Source: Burkholderiales bacterium (GTDB lineage: Bacteria; Pseudomonadota; Gammaproteobacteria; Burkholderiales; Thiobacteraceae). Taken from it: 41,009 nt of DNA. Under the pieces are notes generated by a model. That model saw only the letters and a program-made list of their open reading frames with translations. It made no database searches and was not told the DNA's origin. The translations under genes and the position numbers were made by a program. Positions 6,440-14,989 of the stretch are shown piece by piece (within the stretch, counting starts at the first letter, position 1; every line of letters starts with the position of its first letter). Location of the stretch: NCBI GenBank assembly GCA_018781585.1, contig JADMJT010000043.1, positions 1-41,009 of the forward strand, written 5' to 3'.

Positions 6440-9400
6440 TTATTTTGCGATGCGTAAATTTGAATTTATAGTCTGAACCAGTGCATTTATATCGATGGGC
6501 TTTGTCAGGTAATCAACAAAGCCTGCTTTCTGAGCCTTTTGAATGGCGCTAGGCATTGCGTTGGCGCTAAGTGCGATGACTGGCGTGTTTTCCATCTCAG
6601 GGATAAGGTGCAGTTGTTCGAGCATGGCAAAACCGTCCATGCCCGGCAGATTGATATCCAGAAGAATGAGGTCGGGTCGATGTGCCTGCACCAAGCCCAA
6701 CCCAAGTTCCGCACTGTGGGTGGTGAGAAGCTTGATACCCTGTTGTCGCGCCAGCACTTGTTCCACCAGCGCAATGTTGTCTGGGTTGTCTTCAACATAA
6801 AGGATGGTCCAATTACGGCCTACATTCGGCAGAGCGCGCGGGGCGATGTCCGTGGGCATCAGATCAGTCTCAGCATGAACAGGGGCAGGCGCTTCATCCA
6901 GCTCGATCCAGAAAGTACTCCCCTGCCCCAGGGCACTGCTGACGCCAATCGTCCCGTCCATCATTTCAATGATTTGCTTGGTAATAGCAAGTCCAACACC
7001 CGTGCCTTCAACCGTCGTATCTTCTGCGCCTAAACGATTGAATGGTTGGAAAAGCAAACCCTGCTTCTCGATGGCTATCCCATGGCCACTATCGGCGATA
7101 GAAACTCGAATTTTGTGGCTATTCTCCTCTGAGCAAGACAGCGTCACCGTGCCCTGGCTTGGCGTGTATTTGATTGCATTTGAGAGAAGATTCAGAAGTG
7201 CCTGCTTGAGACGTGTACGGTCTGCACGGACAAAGCGTCCACGATAGGCAGAAGTGCGATCCATAAAGGACATGCTTTTCTTGTGCATTAGGGGTGCAAT
7301 CAAGTCTGCACTTTCCCGTATTGCCCCGCCAATATCCACAACTTCGATTAACAGTTCGATCTTGCCCGCCTCTATTTTGGCCAGATCAAGCACCTCGTTG
7401 ATCAGCCCAAGCAAATGCCTGCCACCCCTGAGTATATAGTCGACGTTTTCCTGTTGAGATGCGGTGAGGGGTTGCTCTGAATCTGATTCCAGTAACTGCC
7501 CAAATCCCAAAATGGCATTCATCGGTGTCCGTAATTCGTGACTCATATTGGCCAGGAATTCGGATTTGGCTCGGTTGGCCTGGTCTGCCTCAATTTTGGC
7601 CTGAATCAACGCTTCTTCTGTTTGTTTGTGCGCGGTAAAATTCGTGCGGATGGAAATATATTGGTGAGGTAAGCCATTTTCATCCAGGAATGGGACGATG
7701 GTCGAATCTACCCAGTAATCTTCCCCATTTTTATTACGGTTCTTGATAACGCCATGCCACACCTTGCCTTGAGAAATATCCGCCCACATCTGAAACCAGA
7801 ATTCATTCTCGTGGTAACCGGAATTGACGATACGGTGATTGGCGCCCAGCAGTTCCGATCGTGAATATCCGCTAATTTCAAGAAATTTATCGTTGGCGTA
7901 AGTAATCGCGCCAGTGACATCGGTAATGCTAACGATGGAATGTTGGTCCAGCGAGAATTTCTGCTGCGACAACTCATTCATCGCTTTGGCGAGTTGCTCC
8001 TCATATTGCCTACGTTCGGTAATATCATGAAATACCCCGATGGTGCCGATGCACTGGTTCGCAGAATCGAACACAGGTGATCGGGTCGTCTCGTAAATAC
8101 GCCTGCCGACATTTTTCAACGTCAGGACTTTCTCCTTCACTAGCGTTTCATTATGATCTCTTGCGTACTTATCATCCGACTTACAACCCACCGCTTCGTC
8201 GACAGGAGATATTTCTTCCTCTGTTTTCCCACGCAATTCGGCGGAGGATAAACCCGTCGCGTTTTCGAGGGCGCGATTCACGAATATGTAGCGTGAATGA
8301 ACATCTTTTGACCACACCAGATCTGGCAAATTGTCGAGTAGCGTCGCCTGCTCCCGCTCCTTTATATGCAAATTCTTAGAAGTTTGCTGGAGTTGTTCAT
8401 TAAGCAAGGCAAGCTGCTGCGTTCTTAACGCTACGCGTTGCTCCAGGTCGGCATTGATCTCATTTGTCTCTTTGTTCGCCCGGTTTAGCGCTTGAAGCGT
8501 ATTTCTGAGCACTATCTCCATCTCGCTAAAATTCCGCACCAAGTCATGAATTTCCTGAACCGGAGATTCCAGCAACGCAACCCCAGCCCCCCTTTCGCCC
8601 AGATTGATACCGGTCGTTGCCTGAGATAATACGGTTAACGGTTTAGCCAAAATACGGCTGATGATCAGCCCAAACAAATAAGCCAGTGTGCACAACAAAA
8701 TAATCAAAGCGAATGCCTTGATGTTCGCTTCTTGCGTAGCAGCATAGTATGGTGCGGCTGGCACCTCCGCGATCAATCGCCAAGGTATTTCTTCGGTTAG
8801 CGTGCTTTCTTTCACATAAAAGGAATTACGCCAGATTAAAGTTGGGGGACCATCAGCGACTGAGTTCCATTGATAAATATTCGCGTCAACCCAGGTTCTG
8901 ACTCCATGTCTATGACCGGTATATAGCTGCCCAGTGGCCACGTCAGGAGCGGTTGTTGCGACGACTTTTCCCTTTAAATCCACAACTGTCGCGCGCGCTC
9001 CGCCCCGACGGGCTTGTCGACTCAGCGCATCGCTTACATAGTCAAGCTTGAGCGACGCCACGACGAAACCATTGAAAGCCCTACCGTCAACTCCCTTGCC
9101 GAGAATCGGTACGCTAATGCCAACAGCCGGCATATGTGTAAGCTTACCGATGAAAACTTCTGAAACAACTGGTTTTATACTTGCCTGAAGGTCCTTAAAC
9201 CACGGTCGATCTGAAAAATTTAATTTATTTTTGGTCGTCATTTTATCGTCGGTTACCGCATAGGCTGCCACTGCCCCAGTGGCATCACCCACATGCACAC
9301 TGTTCAATCCCGGGAACGTCGCCTGCACCACATCCAGTTCATGCCGCATACTGCCGAGGGGTTCGCCCCCTATCCTGGAGGCTCTTTCCGCGATTCCGTT

Positions 9401-10108
9401 TAAAGTGAAAATATACCGCTGATGCAAGGCTAACAATTGACTGGCAAACTCATCGGATAAAGTACTCAATCGTTGGTTCACGTCGGCACGCATTTGCCTA
9501 CCTTGTTCCCGGTTATTGACCACGAGAATTGCCATTGCGGGGAAAATTACTGACACCACCAGCAAACTGGTGAGTCCCTGCCTAAGCGGGAACGCTTTTC
9601 TGTTGGAAGAATCACCCGTCCACTTTTGGATGGGAAGATAGGTCAAAATCAGGCTGGCCACCAAGGCATTAAAGTACCCATTTACCCCTTGCTTAAGCGC
9701 AATAAGTAATGCCGCTGACGTGTCAAAAGGCAACAAGCTGAAATGCAGCACCCATGCCAGGGGCATGCCTAGCGTGACCCAGAAAATCCCATCCAGCAAT
9801 GGGATGTTTGCGTCCTTCCTCTTAAATGCCAAACCGACTACTAACGTTTCAAGTGCAAAGGTAAGAAAGGCATAAGGGTGGTGCCACAAAATTACTGTAT
9901 AGCTTGATGCAATAATTGACGCTAGTACGGCCCAAGATAGGCCATATAGGCTGAGTATGATAAGAACGAAGATGCTACCGAATAAAAAATCAACGCCTGT
10001 GAATAGCGAGGCATGAAGATAATTGCCAACAAACGCGATGACAATCAGAGCGAAGAACGAAAAAAGCTGCCGCTGGGTAAAAAGCTCGCTGTTTTTATAA
10101 GCGCACAA
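6440..10108 (-). CDS. Membrane hybrid histidine kinase (MASE-like TM, Cache, HAMP, two PAS, HisKA, HATPase, receiver)
   Basis: A 1222-residue sensor kinase. In order it has six or seven membrane helices (about 13-160, MASE1-like), a further helix near 178-197, a large periplasmic double-Cache-like sensor (about 200-460), a helix at 464-485 and a HAMP region with coiled coil (about 485-585). Two PAS domains follow (about 586-700 and 715-830). Then come HisKA with phospho-acceptor His857 (MSHELRTPMN), an ATPase domain with Asn977, DSGHG (1006-1010) and GTGVGL (1035-1040), and a C-terminal receiver with Asp1151 (LLDINLPGMDG) and Lys1203. All catalytic residues are intact. No separate response regulator is adjacent. 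Codon use is more AT-rich than its neighbours, suggesting acquisition. The start is a TTG with no clear ribosome-binding site, so the N-terminus is uncertain. The ligand is unknown. Confidence 0.9.
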   Translation of the reverse strand: MCAYKNSELFTQRQLFSFFALIVIAFVGNYLHASLFTGVDFLFGSIFVLIILSLYGLSWAVLASIIASSYTVILWHHPYAFLTFALETLVVGLAFKRKDANIPLLDGIFWVTLGMPLAWVLHFSLLPFDTSAALLIALKQGVNGYFNALVASLILTYLPIQKWTGDSSNRKAFPLRQGLTSLLVVSVIFPAMAILVVNNREQGRQMRADVNQRLSTLSDEFASQLLALHQRYIFTLNGIAERASRIGGEPLGSMRHELDVVQATFPGLNSVHVGDATGAVAAYAVTDDKMTTKNKLNFSDRPWFKDLQASIKPVVSEVFIGKLTHMPAVGISVPILGKGVDGRAFNGFVVASLKLDYVSDALSRQARRGGARATVVDLKGKVVATTAPDVATGQLYTGHRHGVRTWVDANIYQWNSVADGPPTLIWRNSFYVKESTLTEEIPWRLIAEVPAAPYYAATQEANIKAFALIILLCTLAYLFGLIISRILAKPLTVLSQATTGINLGERGAGVALLESPVQEIHDLVRNFSEMEIVLRNTLQALNRANKETNEINADLEQRVALRTQQLALLNEQLQQTSKNLHIKEREQATLLDNLPDLVWSKDVHSRYIFVNRALENATGLSSAELRGKTEEEISPVDEAVGCKSDDKYARDHNETLVKEKVLTLKNVGRRIYETTRSPVFDSANQCIGTIGVFHDITERRQYEEQLAKAMNELSQQKFSLDQHSIVSITDVTGAITYANDKFLEISGYSRSELLGANHRIVNSGYHENEFWFQMWADISQGKVWHGVIKNRNKNGEDYWVDSTIVPFLDENGLPHQYISIRTNFTAHKQTEEALIQAKIEADQANRAKSEFLANMSHELRTPMNAILGFGQLLESDSEQPLTASQQENVDYILRGGRHLLGLINEVLDLAKIEAGKIELLIEVVDIGGAIRESADLIAPLMHKKSMSFMDRTSAYRGRFVRADRTRLKQALLNLLSNAIKYTPSQGTVTLSCSEENSHKIRVSIADSGHGIAIEKQGLLFQPFNRLGAEDTTVEGTGVGLAITKQIIEMMDGTIGVSSALGQGSTFWIELDEAPAPVHAETDLMPTDIAPRALPNVGRNWTILYVEDNPDNIALVEQVLARQQGIKLLTTHSAELGLGLVQAHRPDLILLDINLPGMDGFAMLEQLHLIPEMENTPVIALSANAMPSAIQKAQKAGFVDYLTKPIDINALVQTINSNLRIAK

Positions 10109-10112
10109 GGAT

Positions 10113-10139
10113 AATACCCATATTAATATAATGGGTATT
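10113..10139. repeat. Perfect 9-bp inverted repeat at the kinase start
   Basis: AATACCCAT and ATGGGTATT are separated by nine AT-only bases, and the repeat ends five bases before the presumed TTG start of the hybrid kinase. It could be an operator or an mRNA hairpin that hides the start; no ribosome-binding site is visible there. Confidence 0.6.
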
Positions 10140-10388
10140 TACGGTACTGGGGGTTTGCCGGTTTGTCAATCGGCAGCCTATCTTTTCCGATATGGAATGA
10201 GTCTGAAGGAATTACGTATTTCCAACTTACGGTGGTTAAACCCAGTTCCAACTCACCACTAACAGAGGAGAGTAAGGTGCGAGGTTAAATTATTGTTTTG
10301 ACGGGTAAATATGTATCTGAAACTTGGGAGGGGGACTACTGAATGACTGGTTTGGGCAAAAATTGATGGCCAGCATTACGGATACCCG

Positions 10389-10429
10389 AAAAAAAACAGG
10401 CGAAAGAACCCTTCCCTTCGCCTGTTTTT
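10389..10429 (-). terminator. Intrinsic terminator of the ybiB-nirBD-nasA-dmsBC operon
   Basis: A 13-bp perfect stem (AAAAACAGGCGAA/TTCGCCTGTTTTT) with a 12-base loop lies 23 bases after the dmsBC stop codon and is followed on the minus strand by a run of T. It is A/T-tailed on both sides and could work in either direction. Confidence 0.88.
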
Positions 10430-10451
10430 GATGTGAATCGCTTTCTAGTAA

Positions 10452-12311
10452 TCAGTGACAATCCATCGCCACACCTACTTGGGGCATCTTGGCGAGCCCT
10501 GTTTCGCGCGCATGTGCTTGGAAGGCCGGATTGCGCCAGAAGAAAGCGCCGGGCATGGTGGTTGGGATCACCAAGGCGTAGAACAACATGCGGCCCACGG
10601 CGGCGGCGCTGGTTGCTACGACGCTGATCAGTAGCCAAATGGCCCAGCCTGTCGCGCCTTGCGGGATAAAGAGCGCGAACGCCAGTACCGCAAGCAGCGC
10701 CACACCAAAAGCCGCGTTGCGTGAGCGATAGGTGTGTGCGAAATTGGTCGTCTGCACTTGATGTGCGGCGGCACCCTCGCCGCCCATGCGCCGCAGATCG
10801 CGCGCATGGAAAGCAAGTCCGATTATTTCCAAGGCCAAACCTGCAACGACTGCCCAAGCCAATGTACCGAGTAGTGCTGTGCTCTCATCGACCAAGGGTG
10901 CAAAGACCAAGCCCACCGCCAGTGGGCCCAACACGAGCATGGCGCCGTAGAAGCTGGTGAGTACCTGCCAGTGATTCCAAAAGGGTCGCGCTGGGATGCG
11001 ATAAATGCTATGCATGAAATACAGCGCCGCTAACCCCGACAAGGCTGCGCCATAGCCTGCGAGCGTAGTCAAATTGTTTATCAAGCCCAGTGGTAGCCAC
11101 TGACTTAATTGCGGAAAAGCGGTGAGCACGGTGTAAGCGCCGAGTAGGTTGTAGAACACGGCGATGCCCGCCACTTCGCGCGATACCGGCGAGTAACGCA
11201 GGTTGTTGAAGGCGCGATAGAAGCGATGTGGCCGCCCAAGATGCAAAGTGGAGAGAACGAGCGCCAGGGTTTGCAGGCCGATCATGCCGAACAGAAAGGC
11301 GGGGCGCGCGATCGGATGCGCATCGGCGGCGAGCATGTCGAGCCCAAACAGTGGGCCGAAGAACAGCACGAGAAAAGCGCCCACCACGGCTTGGGATATC
11401 AGCGTGAATACCACCAGCGGATTTTCGCGGGTGGAGAGTTTCTTGATGCCCCAGCCACGCGACTCGTCTCTCATTAAGGGTTGTGGACGATACTCACCCC
11501 CACCCCAGCCCTCCCCCGCCTCGCGCGGAAGGGAGTCGGAAGCGGTGCGCACGTATTGAATCGGATGACTGTCCGTGCGCGTCATTTCGCGCGGCAATGT
11601 TTTAGTCTGCTGGAAGCGAATATTCGGATGCGTGATGTTTGGATCGGGAAAACCGGGAATCGTAATCTCAGTTTGAATGCGATTTTCCGGCTTGGTCTCG
11701 ATCACGCCGAAATCGAGCGCGTTGGCTAAACAAGCTGAGACGCAGGCGGGCTTCAAGCCCACTTCCAAACGATCGACGCACATATTGCATTTCGATACGT
11801 GACCCGCGACCGGATCAAGCTGCGGCGCGTTGTAAGGGCAAACCCACGTGCAGTAGCCGCAACCAAAGCAAATATCCGGGTCTTGCAGCACCGCGCCGTA
11901 TTCGGCGAACTTGGTGTAGGCGAGTGTGGGGCAACCCTTGAGGCACACCGGATCATCGCAGTGGTTGCACGCCATGGAAATATTCATACGGGTGTAGGAC
12001 GGATACGCCCCGCCTTCGAGATAGCCTACGGAACGGAAAGCTAGATGCGCTGGCGTTTCATTTTTCTCGGCACACGCCGCTTCGCACGCATGGCAGGCGA
12101 TGCAATTGTCGGCGTTGAAATAAAAGCCGTGCTGCTTGTAGCGGTCGGGGTTCGCCGACACCGCCGCATCGCCGTTGATGTTAAGGCTTTTGCCGCGTAG
12201 GACGTGGCCTTGCGGCACGGTCTCGATTGATTGGCCCCAGCGGTTTTGCTCGGGATGATCGACCTTCGGCACGAAGGCGTAGGCAGGTTCTTTGGGACGT
12301 GGTTCAAACAT
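10452..12311 (-). CDS. DmsB-DmsC fusion: four-cluster ferredoxin subunit joined to a membrane quinol-oxidising anchor
   Basis: A 619-residue protein. Residues about 65-205 are a DmsB-type subunit with sixteen cysteines in four groups for [4Fe-4S] clusters (CIACHACEAAC; CNHCDDPVCLKGC; CFGCGYCTWVC; CNMC plus CVSAC). Residues about 295-600 are a DmsC-type anchor with about eight membrane helices. The domains are normally separate polypeptides. I start at the ATG at 12311 (MFEPRPKEP), 13 bases after the nasA stop. It should move electrons from quinol through the clusters to a molybdenum partner, here NasA encoded just upstream. The linker near residues 258-273 (LPREAGEGWGGGEY) is translated from a dispersed CCCTCTCCC-type repeat. 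The fusion itself is clear; the partnership with NasA is inferred from adjacency. Confidence 0.88.
   Translation of the reverse strand: MFEPRPKEPAYAFVPKVDHPEQNRWGQSIETVPQGHVLRGKSLNINGDAAVSANPDRYKQHGFYFNADNCIACHACEAACAEKNETPAHLAFRSVGYLEGGAYPSYTRMNISMACNHCDDPVCLKGCPTLAYTKFAEYGAVLQDPDICFGCGYCTWVCPYNAPQLDPVAGHVSKCNMCVDRLEVGLKPACVSACLANALDFGVIETKPENRIQTEITIPGFPDPNITHPNIRFQQTKTLPREMTRTDSHPIQYVRTASDSLPREAGEGWGGGEYRPQPLMRDESRGWGIKKLSTRENPLVVFTLISQAVVGAFLVLFFGPLFGLDMLAADAHPIARPAFLFGMIGLQTLALVLSTLHLGRPHRFYRAFNNLRYSPVSREVAGIAVFYNLLGAYTVLTAFPQLSQWLPLGLINNLTTLAGYGAALSGLAALYFMHSIYRIPARPFWNHWQVLTSFYGAMLVLGPLAVGLVFAPLVDESTALLGTLAWAVVAGLALEIIGLAFHARDLRRMGGEGAAAHQVQTTNFAHTYRSRNAAFGVALLAVLAFALFIPQGATGWAIWLLISVVATSAAAVGRMLFYALVIPTTMPGAFFWRNPAFQAHARETGLAKMPQVGVAMDCH
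11493..11540. repeat. Dispersed CCCTCTCCC-type repeat read in frame inside dmsBC
   Basis: On the plus strand this starts CTCACCCCCACCCCAGCCCT and continues through CCCCGC and GCGCGG to a run of GGGAG. It has the same organisation as the intergenic copies at 14540-14578 and 34545-34584. Here it encodes the linker LPREAGEGWGGGEY without breaking the frame. Confidence 0.7.
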
Positions 12312-12324
12312 AGTCAACTCTCTT

Positions 12325-14514
12325 TCAATAAGCCCGTGCAGCCGCATTCGCGGCTGCCGCCGCTACCTGATCCGCCGCTGGCTCGATACGTACGGAGCAC
12401 TGCTTGTAAGCTGGCTGACGCGAATGCGGATCGAGCAGGCCCAAGGTCAGGCGATTCACGCAGTCATGAAAATGGAAAGGGATGAACACCATATTGCGCG
12501 ACACGCGCTGCGTGAGTTGCACCATCACGACCGCTTCACCGCGCTTTGAAGTCAGTCGCGCGTAGCCGCCGTGTGAGACACCCACCTCGGCTGCCGCATC
12601 AGGATTCATTTCCATATAGGGCGTCGGGCTGAATTTGTTGGCATTGCCGACTTTTCCAGTCCTCGTGCGCGTATGGAAGTGCTCCACCACGCGGCCAGAG
12701 TTGAGCCAGAACGGATATTCGTCGTCCGGGCGTTCGTTGTTATCGACGAAGGCCAAGGGAATCAGTTTGGCTTTGCCATCCGGGTGCTGAAACTTTCCGT
12801 CCGTGTACAAGCGTTGCGCGCCGGTCTCATCACCCTCGCGGCAGGGCCACTGCATGCCGCGCTGCGCTTCGATCTTGGCGTAGCTCATGCCGGAGATATC
12901 CAAGATGCGATCTTCGCCCTTGGACAGCACTTTCATTTCCTCGAACACGGCTTCGGCGGTTTCCGGGAAGCTTGGGCCTTTGCCATCTGCCAGCCGCTTG
13001 GCCAGCGCGTTGAAAATCCACAAATCGGGTTTGGATTCGCCATTGGGCGGCATCACATTGCGGATCAGATTCACGCGGCGCTCGGTGTTGGTGAAGCAGC
13101 CTTCTTTCTCCGCCCAAACCGCTGCGGGTAAAAACACATGGCTGTACTGATTGGTTTCAACATCACTATACGCATCCTGCACCACCAGAAACTCCAGCTT
13201 CTCAAGCGTCTTGCGGATGCGGCTGGTGTTGGGCATCGAGGTCATGGGATTGGTGGCAACCAGCCACAGCCCCTTGATTTGCCCGGTTTCGATCGCGGGC
13301 AAAATATCGGTCATGAACATGCCGCGTTTTTTCGGGAAGAATTCCGGATCGACGTTCCAAAACTTGGAAATTTCCTCGCGATCCTTTTCCTTCTCCAACA
13401 CGCGATAGCCAGGTAGACCCGAACAAGATGACCACTCACGCGTGCCCATGGCATTGCACTGGCCGGTGATAGAGAGCGAGGAGCTGCCCGGCTTACCGAT
13501 GTTGCCGGTGATGAGGTTCAAGTTATTGATCGCCACTACGCCATCGGAGCCGTGCGTGCTCTGGTTGATACCCATGGTCCAGATGCTCATGGCCTTGGGT
13601 GCTTTCGCATACAGGCGCGCGACATTGCGGATGGTGTCTTCGTCAACACCGCATTGCTGCGACGCGGTGTAGGGATCCCAACGCTCGATTTCGGTTTTGA
13701 ACGCTTCGAAATCTGCACAGTGCGCGTCGATGTAGTCTTGCTTGTGCAAGCCTTCTTTCAGGATCACATGCGCCATGGCGTTGAGCAGCACCACGTCGGT
13801 ACCGGGCGTGATCGCCAGATGCATATCGGCCATTTGCGCGAACATGGTGACGCGCGGATCAACCACGATCACCGGGAATTTGCGCTTCTCTAACGCCTCT
13901 TTAAGCCGCCAGTAAATGACTGGATGCTGCTCAGGTAAATTAGAACCGAAGGCGATTAAACAATCGGTATGGTCGAAATCTTCGTAGCAGCCGGGGGGGC
14001 CATCCGAACCGAAAGAACGCTTATAACCCGACGCTGCCGAGGCCATGCATAGCGTGGTGTTGCCGTCGTAATTATTCGTGCCCATGACCCCGCGCGCGAG
14101 CTTGCCCAGGGTGTAGAACTCCTCGGTCATGATCTGGCCGGTGGAAACGATGGAGAAGGCATCGCGGCCGTAGGTTTCTTGAATACGCTTGATTTCAGCG
14201 GTGGTCTTGTCGAGCGCAGCGTCCCAGCTCACTTCACGGAAAGTCTCGTGGCGATAATCGCGCAGCAGCGGCTTATCGCCGCGACCCGCTGTCTTGCGAA
14301 ACAATTCGTGCTCTAAAATACCTTTGATGCACAACTTGCCGCGATTTACATCGGCATCGGCCACGCCGCGTGAAGCGACCGCCGTGCCGGTCTGATCCAG
14401 GCCGACTTCGATGGAGCAGCCGGTGGAACAGTAACCACACGTCGTGTAACGCCACTCGACGACGCCCTTGTCGACGAGCTTGATGGGATTTTTTTTGTTG
14501 CGACCAAACAGCAT
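12325..14514 (-). CDS. nasA: Assimilatory-type nitrate reductase catalytic subunit (molybdopterin oxidoreductase)
   Basis: A 729-residue enzyme of the Mo-bis-MGD family that would reduce nitrate to nitrite. The N-terminal [4Fe-4S] site is Cys26, Cys29, Cys33 and Cys62 (TTCGYCSTGC and GKLCIKG). The presumed molybdenum ligand is Cys156 in GNTTLCMASAASGY, as in NapA/NasA enzymes. The C-terminal cofactor-binding domain includes LNSGRVVEHFHTRTRTGK. There is no twin-arginine signal, so it is cytoplasmic. It lacks the extra C-terminal [2Fe-2S] region of longer NasA proteins. It follows nirD and precedes the DmsB-DmsC fusion with a 13-base gap, which points to membrane quinol as electron source. The ATG at 14514 has AAAGG upstream. 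Nitrate as substrate is inferred from family and from nirBD and narK nearby. Confidence 0.88.
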   Translation of the reverse strand: MLFGRNKKNPIKLVDKGVVEWRYTTCGYCSTGCSIEVGLDQTGTAVASRGVADADVNRGKLCIKGILEHELFRKTAGRGDKPLLRDYRHETFREVSWDAALDKTTAEIKRIQETYGRDAFSIVSTGQIMTEEFYTLGKLARGVMGTNNYDGNTTLCMASAASGYKRSFGSDGPPGCYEDFDHTDCLIAFGSNLPEQHPVIYWRLKEALEKRKFPVIVVDPRVTMFAQMADMHLAITPGTDVVLLNAMAHVILKEGLHKQDYIDAHCADFEAFKTEIERWDPYTASQQCGVDEDTIRNVARLYAKAPKAMSIWTMGINQSTHGSDGVVAINNLNLITGNIGKPGSSSLSITGQCNAMGTREWSSCSGLPGYRVLEKEKDREEISKFWNVDPEFFPKKRGMFMTDILPAIETGQIKGLWLVATNPMTSMPNTSRIRKTLEKLEFLVVQDAYSDVETNQYSHVFLPAAVWAEKEGCFTNTERRVNLIRNVMPPNGESKPDLWIFNALAKRLADGKGPSFPETAEAVFEEMKVLSKGEDRILDISGMSYAKIEAQRGMQWPCREGDETGAQRLYTDGKFQHPDGKAKLIPLAFVDNNERPDDEYPFWLNSGRVVEHFHTRTRTGKVGNANKFSPTPYMEMNPDAAAEVGVSHGGYARLTSKRGEAVVMVQLTQRVSRNMVFIPFHFHDCVNRLTLGLLDPHSRQPAYKQCSVRIEPAADQVAAAAANAAARAY

Positions 14515-14539
14515 GGATCAAACCTTTCATTAATGCTTG

Positions 14540-14578
14540 CCCTCTCCCCCAGCCCCTCTCCCGCACGCGGGAGAGGGG
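14540..14578. repeat. CCCTCTCCC/GGGAGAGGG dispersed repeat between nirD and nasA
   Basis: CCCCTCTCCCG and its inverted copy CGGGAGAGGGG form a strong hairpin at 14554-14578, with a preceding CCCTCTCCCCCAG arm. A further partial GGGAGAGGG follows at 14592-14600. It lies inside the operon and might affect nirD/nasA message stability. Relatives are at 11493-11540 and 34545-34584. Confidence 0.7.
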
Positions 14579-14605
14579 TACGCGTCAGCGCGGGAGAGGG
14601 AAATA

Positions 14606-14989
14606 TCAGTGGTCAGCACTGCCGTCACTTGGCGTCAGCGACAAAAACACCTTCTCGCCATCCAAACGAATTGGGAACGATGCCGCACAGCCTTCATCCG
14701 GCGCTACGGCAATGCCTGTTTCCAACGCAATGCTCCAGTTATGCAGCGGACACGCCACAGTGCGCCCGTAGATAATGCCCTGCGACAAGGGGCCGCCCTT
14801 GTGCGGACACTTGTCACGTAACGCAAAAACTTCATCTTGCAGATTGCGAAACACGGCGATATCACCCAGCGGTGTTTTCACTACGCGGGCGCCATCTTTC
14901 GGGATGTCGGATATCGCGCCCACTTCAATCCACTGTTCGAACTTAATCGGTTTAGTTGGCATCGCTACTTTCTTCGCTAAGTTATTCAT
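14606..14989 (-). CDS. nirD: Nitrite reductase small subunit with intact Rieske motif
   Basis: A 127-residue Rieske-fold protein, the small subunit of NADH-dependent siroheme nitrite reductase. Both halves of a canonical [2Fe-2S] Rieske site are present: CPHKGG (Cys61, His63) and CPLHNW (Cys80, His83). This differs from enterobacterial NirD, where the ligands are lost, so this subunit probably binds a cluster. Its ATG overlaps the nirB stop codon (ATGA), a strong sign of translational coupling. nasA follows after a repeat-containing gap. Confidence 0.94.
   Translation of the reverse strand: MNNLAKKVAMPTKPIKFEQWIEVGAISDIPKDGARVVKTPLGDIAVFRNLQDEVFALRDKCPHKGGPLSQGIIYGRTVACPLHNWSIALETGIAVAPDEGCAASFPIRLDGEKVFLSLTPSDGSADH

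Larger units (their letters stand above)
10109..10451. other. Intergenic region upstream of the hybrid kinase
   Basis: These 343 bases contain no credible gene. They hold a 27-bp inverted repeat next to the kinase start (10113-10139) and the terminator of the nitrate operon (10389-10429). The stretch between is AT-rich and shows nothing else I can identify. Confidence 0.5.

Noticed and set aside
10095-10121. Eight-codon open frame overlapping the start of the hybrid kinase (possible leader peptide)
   Set aside because: No ribosome-binding site and too short to distinguish from chance.
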